Assembly: GCA_015234525.1 (NCBI GenBank)
Contig: JADGMX010000010.1
Coordinates: forward strand, 62,001 to 126,000
DNA from: Flavobacterium sp.
Lineage (GTDB): Bacteria; Bacteroidota; Bacteroidia; Flavobacteriales; Flavobacteriaceae
DNA: 64,000 nt
Direction: 5' to 3'
Under the pieces are notes generated by a model. The model was given only the letters and a program-made list of their open reading frames with translations. It searched no databases and had not been told where the DNA came from. Below, piece by piece: positions 1 through 8,364 of the stretch. A program made the position numbers and the translations under genes. The first letter of the stretch is position 1, and the number at the start of each line of letters is the position of its first letter.

Positions 1-880
1 CGCCGGTGTCGTAATTGAATGTCAGGATGCGCGAATTTTCTGGAAGTTCGGCGATTTTCCTTGCCACAGCTGCAAGCGCGCTACCGGTCGAGATTCCGCC
101 TAAAATGCCCTCCAACCGCGCCAAATCTTTTGCATACTTAAAGGCGTCCTCTTTAGAAACCGCGATTACCTCATCGATAACGCCGGCGTGGTAATTTTGA
201 GGAACAAATCCTGCTCCGATCCCTTGAATCGGGTGCGGCCCGGGGCTTCCGCCAGACAGAACCGGTGAAAGCTCTGGCTCGACAGCAATCACTTTTAAGT
301 TGGCCCACTTTTCTTTCAAAACCTCAGACAGCGCAGTGATATGTCCGCCTGTTCCAACCCCGGTGATGATGTAGTCGAGTCCCTCGGGAAAATCTTCAAA
401 AACTTCCTGAGCCGTAGTGGATTTGTGAATTTCTATGTTTGCCGGGTTGTCGAACTGTTTTGGCGACCACGCTCCTTCAATCGATTCGACGAGTTCGGCC
501 GAGCGTTCGATGGCGCCTTTCATTCCTTTTTCGCGTGGCGTGAGTTCGAAAGTTGCGCCGTAGATTTCCATTAGTTTTCTGCGTTCAACGCTCATCGATT
601 CAGGCATTACCAAGATAACCTTATAGCCCTTAACGGCGGCAACCAGAGCGAGTCCGATACCCGTATTTCCCGAAGTCGGTTCAATGATGGTGCTTCCGGG
701 TTTTAAGATTCCTTTTTGTTCGGCGTCTTCGATCATGGCCACCGCGATGCGGTCTTTGATGCTGTTGCCCGGGTTTGTTTTTTCGAGTTTGATCCAAACA
801 TTTCTGTTCTCGCCAAACAACCTGTTGATCTTTACAACCGGCGTTTTGCCTATTGTTTCTAAAATATTTTCTGCTCTCAT
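1..880 (-). CDS. cysK: cysteine synthase (O-acetylserine sulfhydrylase), 3' end cut by window edge
   Basis: PLP-dependent enzyme that makes L-cysteine from O-acetylserine and sulfide in the cytoplasm. The reverse strand from the ATG at 880 reads [14 protein letters not shown] and continues with the PLP-lysine motif NPGNSIKDR and the phosphate-binding loop TSGNTGIG, both typical of the CysK/CysM fold-type II family. The last visible residues are ILTFNYDTG, which normally lie about ten residues before the end, so almost the whole enzyme (about 293 residues) is present. It lies 11 bases downstream of the serine acetyltransferase gene that supplies its substrate, so the two are almost certainly one operon. 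CysK versus CysM cannot be told apart from sequence alone. Confidence 0.93.
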   Translation of the reverse strand, partial: MRAENILETIGKTPVVKINRLFGENRNVWIKLEKTNPGNSIKDRIAVAMIEDAEQKGILKPGSTIIEPTSGNTGIGLALVAAVKGYKVILVMPESMSVERRKLMEIYGATFELTPREKGMKGAIERSAELVESIEGAWSPKQFDNPANIEIHKSTTAQEVFEDFPEGLDYIITGVGTGGHITALSEVLKEKWANLKVIAVEPELSPVLSGGSPGPHPIQGIGAGFVPQNYHAGVIDEVIAVSKEDAFKYAKDLARLEGILGGISTGSALAAVARKIAELPENSRILTFNYDTG

Positions 881-891
881 AATTCTAAATT

Positions 892-1722
892 TTAAATACT
901 GAAATTAATTGCTTCGGGAAATACCTGCCTGCTTTTGATACTGATTTCGCTTTTGTGAAAAACAAGTGAGTGCGCAGGGATCGACGATGTGACCCATACG
1001 TTGCCACCGATGATCGCGCCTTCACCGATTGTGGTTTCACCACCGAGGATTGTCGCATTTGAATAGATAATCACGTTGTTTTCGATTGTGGGATGACGCT
1101 TTACTGCGACTTTATCGCGGCTTACACTAAGCGCGCCAAGGGTTACGCCTTGGTAGATTTTGACATCGTCGCCGATGATTGTCGTTTCGCCAATGACAAC
1201 TCCGGTTCCGTGGTCGATAAAGAACCGCCGACCAATTCGCGCCGCCGGATGAATGTCTATTCCGGTCTTGCCGTGAGCGAATTCTGCTAAAAGCCGGGCG
1301 ATAAGGTTTATATTGTGCGTCCACAAAAAATGGGCGATGCGGTGGACAGTTATCGCGAAAAATCCCGGATACGCCAGCATGACTTCGTTTTTGCTTTTCG
1401 CAGCAGGATCAAATTCAAGTACGGCATTGAGGTCGTCGGTAAGCAGGCCGTGGATATGCGGAATTTGCTCAAAAAATTTATCGGCAACCAGCTGCGAGGC
1501 TGATTCGCTGCTTAGTTCCTGCTGCAACAACTCGGCTAACCGGTTTCGCAGCGATTCCCCGGTGCTTTGAAACGTTGGAAAATCGAGAAACTCTTTTTTG
1601 GTGCAAAACATCCATGAAGTCAGATCGTTGATTAATTGCCTGCCTTTTTTCTTGTCAATGAAAATGCGCGGCTCTTCGAAATTGGCCTTGTATATATCGT
1701 CAAATGAATGGTTTGGCATCAT
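892..1722 (-). CDS. cysE: serine O-acetyltransferase
   Basis: Transfers acetyl from acetyl-CoA to L-serine, the first step of cysteine synthesis. The 276-residue protein has a helical N-terminal region (about 1-150) and a left-handed beta-helix of hexapeptide repeats (about 155-245). The catalytic pair Asp170-His171 lies in the motif [12 protein letters not shown]. Two adjacent ATG codons (1722 and 1719) could serve as start. A weak -7-like element (TAACTTTA on the minus strand, about 1748-1755) lies upstream. It is the first gene of a cysE-cysK pair. The N-terminal region is longer than in the minimal family members, as is common in Bacteroidota. Confidence 0.95.
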   Translation of the reverse strand: MMPNHSFDDIYKANFEEPRIFIDKKKGRQLINDLTSWMFCTKKEFLDFPTFQSTGESLRNRLAELLQQELSSESASQLVADKFFEQIPHIHGLLTDDLNAVLEFDPAAKSKNEVMLAYPGFFAITVHRIAHFLWTHNINLIARLLAEFAHGKTGIDIHPAARIGRRFFIDHGTGVVIGETTIIGDDVKIYQGVTLGALSVSRDKVAVKRHPTIENNVIIYSNATILGGETTIGEGAIIGGNVWVTSSIPAHSLVFHKSEISIKSRQVFPEAINFSI

Positions 1723-1889
1723 GCGCTCTAAATTGTGCGGTAGCAGATAAAGTTATACATCACATAAACTGAATCATCAACTTTTAACTTTAGTTTTGTA
1801 AAATAAGGCGGCTATATCGATATTGTAACAAAGTGCAGTAAAGTCCGACAAAACAATGCTTTCCAAAATTCACTTAATTAATAAATAAT

Positions 1890-3941
1890 ATGATCAGAAA
1901 AACCAGGACCTGTCAGCTTGCCGCGGTCGCGATTTCATTTGCGCTTCTCACGGCTTGCAACCGATCGGAGACCAGAACCACTACAACCGAACTACATTCG
2001 GGTGTTATTGTCAAAAACATGGACACGTTGGTTAAACCCGGCGACGATTTTACAAAGTACGTGAACGGCGCATGGGATAAAGCTACTGAGATTCCGAGCG
2101 ACAAATCGAGTTATGGCGCAGGTCATATTGTAGACGACAAAGCGATCGAAGACGTAAAGAACATCATCGAAGAATCGGCAAAAGGAAAATTTGCTGAAGG
2201 TTCGAACGAGCAAAAAATCGGCGATTTCTATCAATCGTATATGGACCTGAAAACGCGCGATGCAAAAGGAATAACGCCAATTGCAGCCGAACTCAAGGCC
2301 ATTGACAACATTAAAAACCACACAGATCTGGCGGCATATTTCGGATCGGCCAATATTCGCGGCACACGCACGCCATTGAGTATCGGAATCATCGAAGACT
2401 TTAAAGATCCAACGCGTTACATGTTATATACATGGCAAGGCGGAATCGGACTTCCGGAACGAGAGTACTATTTTGACAAGGATGCGGGGTCGGCTGACAT
2501 TCGCACGAAATACCAAAAACACATTGGCACGATGCTAAATTTGGTTGGGATTTCGGATGCCGAAAAGAAAGCGGCAAGCATTATGGCGCTTGAAACCAAG
2601 ATTGCAGCCGCTCATATGAAGAAAGAGCAGGCGCGCGTTATCACAGCAATGTACAACAAATACGCGATAACCGATTTGTCTAAGCTTGCTCCGGGCTACG
2701 ATTGGACCGCGATGCTGAACAACGCCAAAATCACAGGACAAGATAGCATTGTTGTAACCCAGGTCGATTATACAAAAGCATTTGGCACTATCGTAAAGTC
2801 GACGCCAATTGATACCTGGAAAGCGTATCTTCAGTGGAACCTTGTTGATGACGCCTCAGAATCATTGACGGCAAAATTGGATGAGGAAAACTTCAAATTC
2901 TATGGCGTTGTTCTTTCCGGGCAACCCGAACAAAAACCACTTTGGAAACGTGCGGTATCAACCGTAAACGCAAATCTTGGTGAAATCGTCGGTGAAGTTT
3001 ACGTAAAGAAACACTTCTCGCCGGAAGCTAAAGAGCGAATGACCAAACTTGTCGACAATCTCTTGAAAGCTTATGAAGAAAGCATCAAAAACCTCGATTG
3101 GATGACGGAAGAAACCAAAAAAGAAGCGCTTAAAAAGCTAAAACTGTTTACTCCGAAAATCGGTTATCCTGACAAATGGCGCGATTACTCGGCGTTGAAA
3201 GTTGTTAAAGGCGACATATACGGAAACCAGGTTCGCGCAACCGAATTCGAATACAACCGTCAACTTGCTAAATTGGGCAAACCTGTAGACAGAACCGAAT
3301 GGGGAATGACGCCACAAACCGTTAACGCATATTACAATCCGACGTTAAACGAGATCGTTTTCCCGGCTGCAATCCTTCAGCCGCCGTTCTTCGATATGAA
3401 TGCCGACGATGCTGTAAACTACGGCGCAATCGGGGCGGTTATCGGTCACGAAATCGGACACGGATTTGACGACCAGGGAAGCACTTTTGATGGCGACGGC
3501 GTGATGAGAAACTGGTGGAAACCTGCCGATCTCGAGGCGTTCAACAAACGAACCTCGGCACTTGTTTCGCAATACAACGAATTTGAAGTTCTACCCGGAT
3601 TAAAAGTCAACGGCGCGTTCACACTCGGTGAAAACATCGGTGATCTCGGCGGACTATCAATCGCTCTAAAAGCGTATAAAATGAGCCTTAATGGCAAGAA
3701 ATCACCGGTTATGGACGGATTCAACGGCGAGCAACGCGTATTTATCGGCTGGGCTCAGGTTTGGGCGAGCAAATCGCGTGATGAAGCCCTTCGCAACCAA
3801 ATCGCATCCGATCCGCATTCGCCTGCAATCTTCCGTGTAAACGGCATCGTAAGAAATATTGACGAATGGTACGAAGCATTTAATGTGAAACCAGGCGACA
3901 AACTCTATCTCGCTCCTGAAAAACGAGTGAAAATCTGGTAA
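1890..3941 (+). CDS. M13 family zinc metallopeptidase, lipoprotein (PepO/neprilysin-like)
   Basis: Zinc endopeptidase of the M13 family, predicted to be a lipoprotein facing the periplasm or the surface. The N-terminus ends in a lipobox (LLTAC, Cys23). The zinc site HEIGH is at residues 520-524 and the third ligand lies in GENIGD (Glu581). The family-typical NAYYNPTLNEIVFPAAIL precedes it and the chain ends in KRVKIW. Length (683 residues) is normal. A -7-like TAGTTTTG lies at 1791-1798, which would give a leader of about 85 bases. A paralogue with the same architecture but without a lipobox is encoded at 23797-25854. The gene is monocistronic and ends at a clear terminator. Confidence 0.93.
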   Translation: MIRKTRTCQLAAVAISFALLTACNRSETRTTTTELHSGVIVKNMDTLVKPGDDFTKYVNGAWDKATEIPSDKSSYGAGHIVDDKAIEDVKNIIEESAKGKFAEGSNEQKIGDFYQSYMDLKTRDAKGITPIAAELKAIDNIKNHTDLAAYFGSANIRGTRTPLSIGIIEDFKDPTRYMLYTWQGGIGLPEREYYFDKDAGSADIRTKYQKHIGTMLNLVGISDAEKKAASIMALETKIAAAHMKKEQARVITAMYNKYAITDLSKLAPGYDWTAMLNNAKITGQDSIVVTQVDYTKAFGTIVKSTPIDTWKAYLQWNLVDDASESLTAKLDEENFKFYGVVLSGQPEQKPLWKRAVSTVNANLGEIVGEVYVKKHFSPEAKERMTKLVDNLLKAYEESIKNLDWMTEETKKEALKKLKLFTPKIGYPDKWRDYSALKVVKGDIYGNQVRATEFEYNRQLAKLGKPVDRTEWGMTPQTVNAYYNPTLNEIVFPAAILQPPFFDMNADDAVNYGAIGAVIGHEIGHGFDDQGSTFDGDGVMRNWWKPADLEAFNKRTSALVSQYNEFEVLPGLKVNGAFTLGENIGDLGGLSIALKAYKMSLNGKKSPVMDGFNGEQRVFIGWAQVWASKSRDEALRNQIASDPHSPAIFRVNGIVRNIDEWYEAFNVKPGDKLYLAPEKRVKIW

Positions 3942-3949
3942 TAAAAAAC

Positions 3950-3977
3950 AACCCGCCCTAAACCGGCGGGTTTTTTT
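3950..3977 (+). terminator. rho-independent terminator after M13 peptidase
   Basis: A six-base-pair GC stem (CCCGCC at 3952-3957, GGCGGG at 3965-3970) is followed by seven T residues. It lies ten bases after the stop codon. Confidence 0.9.
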
Positions 3978-4081
3978 ATTGGCGTTAATTTAAAACCATA
4001 TCAAAACAGTTTTAACAAATCTTTACTCACTTTTAGCCAAATTAGCTTTAAATTCGGGTTAAGCCTAACCAACACACGATA

Positions 4082-4381
4082 ATGAAAGAAAATTTTAAAA
4101 CCATCAATCAAGCTCTCGATGCGGCCGGATTTAAACCCGCACTTGAGGACGCCGCCGGCAATCGCCTCGATTTTAAATTCACCGCCTATTCCCTGAACAG
4201 CAAACTGAGTTTCAGATTTGAAAATCTCGAAGAGTTCACCGAATTTTTGAACACCGCCGGCTTTCCGGTCGATGAAGCGCGAATGACACAGATCAACTCC
4301 GCCTTTATCGAAATGAACCTCAACCCCGACAGCTTTTTCTACGTCAATTTCTTCGAAAGAGGAAAAGAAGAAGACATGTAA
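4082..4381 (+). CDS. conserved small protein of unknown function
   Basis: A 99-residue soluble acidic protein with no signal peptide, membrane segment or cysteine. I do not recognise the family. The mixed pattern of short helices and strands suggests one small alpha/beta domain. Its stop codon overlaps the ATG of the downstream permease by one base (TAATG), so the two are translationally coupled. That is the only clue to a role, perhaps as an accessory of the permease. Confidence 0.75.
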   Translation: MKENFKTINQALDAAGFKPALEDAAGNRLDFKFTAYSLNSKLSFRFENLEEFTEFLNTAGFPVDEARMTQINSAFIEMNLNPDSFFYVNFFERGKEEDM

Positions 4382-5469
4382 TGAAAAGCATTTCGATCTA
4401 CCGCGCCAACGCCTTGTTGCTGCTACTCATCCTGACGGGCGTTATTCTGCACTTCGGCAAAACGTTTTTAGTACCGCTATTTTTTAGCATTTTGCTTGCC
4501 ATGTTGTTACGACCGGTTTGCAATAAGCTCGAAAATTGGGGCGTAGGTCGGGTGATGTCGACATTTATCGGAATATTTCTGATCCTGATTTTCGTCGGTG
4601 CCGTGATTGGCGTTGTGGCCGCGCAAGGAGCAAGCATCGCCGACGATTGGCCGCAAATGCAATCCAAGATAACTGAACTTATCAAAACTGTTCAACAATT
4701 TATCGAATCCAATTACGGGATTTCGATCGGAGAGCAACAACAATACGCCGTGAAAGGAATGAAAAAGGTCAGCGATTCGGGCGGACAAGCTTTTACGACC
4801 TTTATGTCCGGCTTTATGAACATTCTCACCAGTTTTGTGCTCGTACTACTCTATTTTTTCTTTTGGATGTGGAAACGCGAAAAATATCAGGAATTCTTCC
4901 TCAAACTGGTCGATGCGGAAAATCGGCCTCAAGTTGAAAAAGAAATTTCTGAAATTACCGAAGTCGCCGCGCAGTATTTAGTTGCGCGACTCATATCAAT
5001 GGCATTCTTGGCGGTGTTTTACATGCTTGGTTTCTCGATATTCGGACTTGAAAATGCGATTCTGATTTCGCTTGTGGCGGTTCTGCCAACCATAATTCCG
5101 TATGTCGGCGCGTTTATCGGTGGCTTTTTCCCGCTTGCCATGGCACTTATCGGTGGATCACCCGAAATAATTCTGCCAGTCGCCATCGTATTAATCGTAG
5201 CCCAGGTTATCGACAATAATATCATCGAACCACTGGTTGAGGGTCACAGTCTCGACATCAGCCCGGTATTTACAATCATCGCGATCGTTCTGGGAGAGCT
5301 CGTTTGGGGCGTTGCCGGAATGGTGCTTTTTATCCCGATGTTCGCCATTTTAAAAATCATCTGCGACCACATTCCGCGCTTGCATCCGTACAGTTTCTTG
5401 CTCGAAAACGAGATGGAAGAGCCAAAATGGGTACAGAAACTTCAAAAATTCTTCACTAAAAATAAGTAG
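4381..5469 (+). CDS. AI-2E family transporter (PerM/YdiK-like membrane protein)
   Basis: Inner-membrane protein of the AI-2E exporter superfamily. It has 362 residues and about eight hydrophobic segments: two near the N-terminus, one around 60-80, one around 145-165, and a cluster from about 205 to 340. The C-terminal half carries the typical signatures LPTIIPYVGAFIGG and DNNIIEPLVEG. Members have been linked to export of autoinducer-2 or to Na+/H+ exchange, and the substrate here cannot be predicted. It is co-transcribed with the small gene before it. No terminator follows directly, and a repeat begins five bases after the stop codon. Confidence 0.88.
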   Translation: MKSISIYRANALLLLLILTGVILHFGKTFLVPLFFSILLAMLLRPVCNKLENWGVGRVMSTFIGIFLILIFVGAVIGVVAAQGASIADDWPQMQSKITELIKTVQQFIESNYGISIGEQQQYAVKGMKKVSDSGGQAFTTFMSGFMNILTSFVLVLLYFFFWMWKREKYQEFFLKLVDAENRPQVEKEISEITEVAAQYLVARLISMAFLAVFYMLGFSIFGLENAILISLVAVLPTIIPYVGAFIGGFFPLAMALIGGSPEIILPVAIVLIVAQVIDNNIIEPLVEGHSLDISPVFTIIAIVLGELVWGVAGMVLFIPMFAILKIICDHIPRLHPYSFLLENEMEEPKWVQKLQKFFTKNK

Positions 5470-5473
5470 TTTT

Positions 5474-5563
5474 TGGGCGTTGCCGAAGGCCGTGTCTTCC
5501 GCTTCAATCTTTTGCGGCCTGCTATCGCGCCACAAAAGGATTTCCCGCTCCAACCACTAACGC
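5474..5563 (-). repeat. dispersed repeat, family B (GCGTTAG...AACGCCC), copy 1
   Basis: On the minus strand this begins GCGTTAGTGGTTGGAGCGG and ends GGCCTTCGGCAACGCCC. The same ends occur in the copy at 60010-60127. The two ends can pair (GCGTT with AACGC). The centre holds CTTTTG...CAAAAGGAT around a variable stem, which is the same core as in the family A repeats of this window. The rest of the 5470-5762 gap shows no gene. Confidence 0.75.
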
Positions 5564-5762
5564 GGCCAAGGTGGTAATTATATAACATCCGATAAAAATC
5601 ATACAAATCAATTCTATATAAACGACCGAACTTTGCACCTATGTTTATGGCAATTTAAATTTGTCATTTTGATCACGTATTGGTTGCGATTTACCCGACC
5701 AAACGATACATTTCTCGCGGTAGATTATTTAAGTTTCACAGGTTAACATTGTAAAGAAGATT

Positions 5763-6074
5763 ATGACTAATGCAGTTTTGAACAACCCGTACGTAAAAAT
5801 CGACGACAAACAACTCGATATTACCTACGGCGACAAAAAAGTAAAATTGGCACTAGACAAAGTGTCGAAAATGTACCTTACCAAAAAGAAGTCGAAATAC
5901 TTCAGCGGTTTCCCGGGAATCAATCTATTTCTGTCAGACGACAGTTACAATTTGAATATTAAAACGCTCGATAGTAAAGAGATCAAGATTCGTGTCAAGA
6001 ACTTTGACCGACAATATTTCATTGGCGCCATTTCGGCTTTTAAGAATTTAACGAAAGGTCGTAATTTGGCATAA
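5763..6074 (+). CDS. conserved small protein of unknown function
   Basis: A 103-residue basic, lysine-rich cytoplasmic protein without signal peptide or cysteines. The alternating pattern of short beta strands (for example QLDITYGDKKVKLALDKVSKMYL) suggests a small beta-rich domain, possibly PH-like. That fold is a guess. It stands alone between the repeat region and the NTF2-like gene on the same strand. No function can be assigned. Confidence 0.7.
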   Translation: MTNAVLNNPYVKIDDKQLDITYGDKKVKLALDKVSKMYLTKKKSKYFSGFPGINLFLSDDSYNLNIKTLDSKEIKIRVKNFDRQYFIGAISAFKNLTKGRNLA

Positions 6075-6142
6075 TGACGCATTTCAGTCAGAACTTCATC
6101 AGATTTTAGTATTTTAGATTTTTATCTACAAAACCGAATCCG

Positions 6143-6637
6143 ATGAAGTTTTTTTATGCCGTATTGTTACTTGTTTGCCATTGCTCTTGGTCGCAAACAG
6201 ACGATCGAACTCAAATCGACAACATGATAACGTCGTGGCATCGGGCGGCCGCCGAAGCTAAATTTGACGTTTATTTCTCTCATTTTACGGATAATGCGGT
6301 CTTCATCGGCACCGATCCAACCGAAAATTGGAATCTCAAAAGTTTCAAAGAATTTTCAAAACCGTTTTTTGATCGCGGCCGTGCCTGGAATTTTAGATCC
6401 ATCGAGCGAAATATCTACCTATCCGATGATGGCAAAACCGCTTGGTTCGACGAATTGCTGGACACGCGAAATATGAAATTATGTCGAGGGTCGGGAGTTG
6501 CACGGAAAATTGACGGCAGCTGGAAGATTGCGCATTATGTTTTATCAATGACGATTCCGAACGACAACACCCTTGAAGTGGTTAACAACAAATCGGCTTT
6601 CGATGAAGCTTTAATTAAAACACTTAAAAGCAGGTAA
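6143..6637 (+). CDS. exported NTF2/SnoaL-like protein
   Basis: A 164-residue protein with a signal peptide (MKFFYAVLLLVCHCSWSQ). The rest reads as a single cone-shaped NTF2/SnoaL-like domain: a long helix (IDNMITSWHRAAAEAKFDVYFSHF), then FTDNAVFIGTD and a final segment DGSWKIAHYVLS typical of the nuclear-transport-factor-2 fold. Such domains often act as ketosteroid isomerase-like enzymes or ligand binders, and the ligand here is unknown. It ends one base before the convergent threonine dehydrogenase gene. Confidence 0.78.
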   Translation: MKFFYAVLLLVCHCSWSQTDDRTQIDNMITSWHRAAAEAKFDVYFSHFTDNAVFIGTDPTENWNLKSFKEFSKPFFDRGRAWNFRSIERNIYLSDDGKTAWFDELLDTRNMKLCRGSGVARKIDGSWKIAHYVLSMTIPNDNTLEVVNNKSAFDEALIKTLKSR

Positions 6638-6638
6638 G

Positions 6639-7574
6639 CTATCGAAGGTTTTCGATCATAACTTCAGCAGTTTTCGCCAAATCGAAGTTGTGCTTCCAAC
6701 CCCAATGTTCACGAGCGGCTGAATCATCGATACTTGCCGGCCAACTGTCAGCAATCTTCTGACGGAAATCCGGTTCGTAGGTTATTGTAAATTCGGGAAG
6801 GTGTTTTTTGATTTCATCGGCAATTTCTTCCGGTGTAAAACTGATCGCCGCAAGATTATACGACGAGCGGATTTTGATGTTTTCAGCCGGAGCTTCCATG
6901 ATTTCGATGGTCGCGCGAATTGCATCATCCATATACATCATTGGCATTTTCGTTTTTTCAGACAAAAAGCATTCGTAGGTTCCGCTTTCAAGCGCTTTAT
7001 GGAAAATGTCTACCGCGTAATCCGTTGTTCCGCCGCCCGGAGGTGACGTCCAGCTGATAAGTCCCGGATATCTGATGCTTCGAACATCGACACCAAACAA
7101 ATTATGGTAATATTCGCACCAGCGTTCGCCGGATTGTTTGCTGATTCCATAAACCGTTGATGGTTCTGCGATCGTAAATTGTGGTGTTTGTTCTTTTGGC
7201 GTTGTCGGTCCAAAAACCGCGATGCTCGATGGCCAGAAGATCTTTTTGATTTTTCCAGCTTTAGCCAGGTTTAAAACATGAAAAAGCGAGTTCATGTTCA
7301 GATCCCATGCAAATGCGGGATTTTTTTCAGCAGTCGCCGAAAGTAATGCCGCCATCAAATACACTTCTTCAATTTCGTGCTTTTCGATCAAATGTTCAAC
7401 CTGATTGAAATCGAGTGCGTTCACAACCTCAAACGGACCACTGTTTACCACGTCGGTATTCAACTTTCTTATATCGGAAGCGATAACATTTTCTGTTCCG
7501 TACAACTCGCGCAATTTATGGGTGAGCTCAGTTCCAATTTGCCCGCAGGCTCCGATGATAAGTACTTTTGGCAT
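6639..7574 (-). CDS. tdh: L-threonine 3-dehydrogenase, SDR type (NAD-dependent)
   Basis: Oxidises L-threonine to 2-amino-3-ketobutyrate with NAD+. The 311-residue protein is an extended short-chain dehydrogenase/reductase: Rossmann glycine motif GACGQIG at residues 7-13 and catalytic Tyr-x-x-x-Lys in YGISK. This epimerase-like form of the enzyme was characterised from Flavobacterium and differs from the zinc alcohol-dehydrogenase form of E. coli. The assignment rests on overall resemblance to that group; a sugar-epimerase role is the alternative. It converges with the NTF2-like gene. Confidence 0.82.
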   Translation of the reverse strand: MPKVLIIGACGQIGTELTHKLRELYGTENVIASDIRKLNTDVVNSGPFEVVNALDFNQVEHLIEKHEIEEVYLMAALLSATAEKNPAFAWDLNMNSLFHVLNLAKAGKIKKIFWPSSIAVFGPTTPKEQTPQFTIAEPSTVYGISKQSGERWCEYYHNLFGVDVRSIRYPGLISWTSPPGGGTTDYAVDIFHKALESGTYECFLSEKTKMPMMYMDDAIRATIEIMEAPAENIKIRSSYNLAAISFTPEEIADEIKKHLPEFTITYEPDFRQKIADSWPASIDDSAAREHWGWKHNFDLAKTAEVMIENLR

Positions 7575-7687
7575 ATTTTCCGGTTTACTGCAAATATAAG
7601 CTTTCGCGAAGAATTAATAAAAGCCGGGGCGGCTGATGTTAACAAATAATTCTTATTGGCTATCTTACGTATCCTGAACGGTATTCG

Positions 7688-7695
7688 TAACTTTG
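7688..7695 (+). promoter_or_regulatory. Bacteroidota -7 promoter element for the 7711 lipoprotein gene
   Basis: TAACTTTG matches TAnnTTTG and lies 15 bases before the ATG at 7711. An in-frame TTG at 7693 falls inside this element, which is why I reject it as the start. No convincing -33 TTTG is visible. Confidence 0.6.
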
Positions 7696-7710
7696 CGCAA
7701 ATCATTATTA

Positions 7711-8364
7711 ATGAAATTATTCACTATTTGCTTGATGGCTATCGCGTTGTTTTTGTCGTCTTGCAATTCGGATGACGAAAAACGATTGGCGGCAAATCAG
7801 AAAGAGGCTGAACGCGCCGAGGCAACATTTGCCAAAATCGATCAGGCCTGGCGTTTTGAAGCGCAACCAGCAAATCCAACTTCGCAGGAATTAACCGGAA
7901 TTTGGTCGGCTTGGCGCGAATTCCTGAATGAGCTTTCACAAAAGCCAACAACCAGCATTGGCGCTTTCCGCAAAAAAGCACAAACGTTGTCGTTGCGAGT
8001 AGACAAACTTCGAACTAACATTCCGTTGAAATACGACAAACCCGAAATACGCAGTCGGATTTCGGTACTGGCAACAAAGGTTCACGCATTAGATTTATTT
8101 CTGAGCGTCAATCAAATCGACTCCGAACAAGTTACGACGCTAATCGGCGAAATCAACATACACGTTCGATCGCTGCAAGAACAATTTGACGAAATTGTTA
8201 GAAAAAGCCGAATTCCGCGTGAAGAAGGCGAAGCAGATATGATTCGGATGCTTGACACAAGTCGCGCCATCCCGAACGCGGCGCCAAAAGAAATTACAAG
8301 TCCGATTCAGCGAAAAAGTTTAATGGACCGATCTCGGCCACGCAAGAAAATTCAATCCCCTTGA
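7711..8364 (+). CDS. predicted lipoprotein of unknown function
   Basis: A 217-residue protein starting MKLFTICLMAIALFLSSC, a signal peptide ending in a lipobox Cys. The mature part is rich in Glu, Arg and Gln and looks mainly helical, with a basic C-terminus (RSRPRKKIQSP). I do not recognise a named family. The stop codon TGA overlaps the TTG start of mfd (TTGA), so the two genes are translationally coupled. The ATG at 7711 was chosen because the upstream TTG lies in the -7 promoter element. Confidence 0.75.
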   Translation: MKLFTICLMAIALFLSSCNSDDEKRLAANQKEAERAEATFAKIDQAWRFEAQPANPTSQELTGIWSAWREFLNELSQKPTTSIGAFRKKAQTLSLRVDKLRTNIPLKYDKPEIRSRISVLATKVHALDLFLSVNQIDSEQVTTLIGEINIHVRSLQEQFDEIVRKSRIPREEGEADMIRMLDTSRAIPNAAPKEITSPIQRKSLMDRSRPRKKIQSP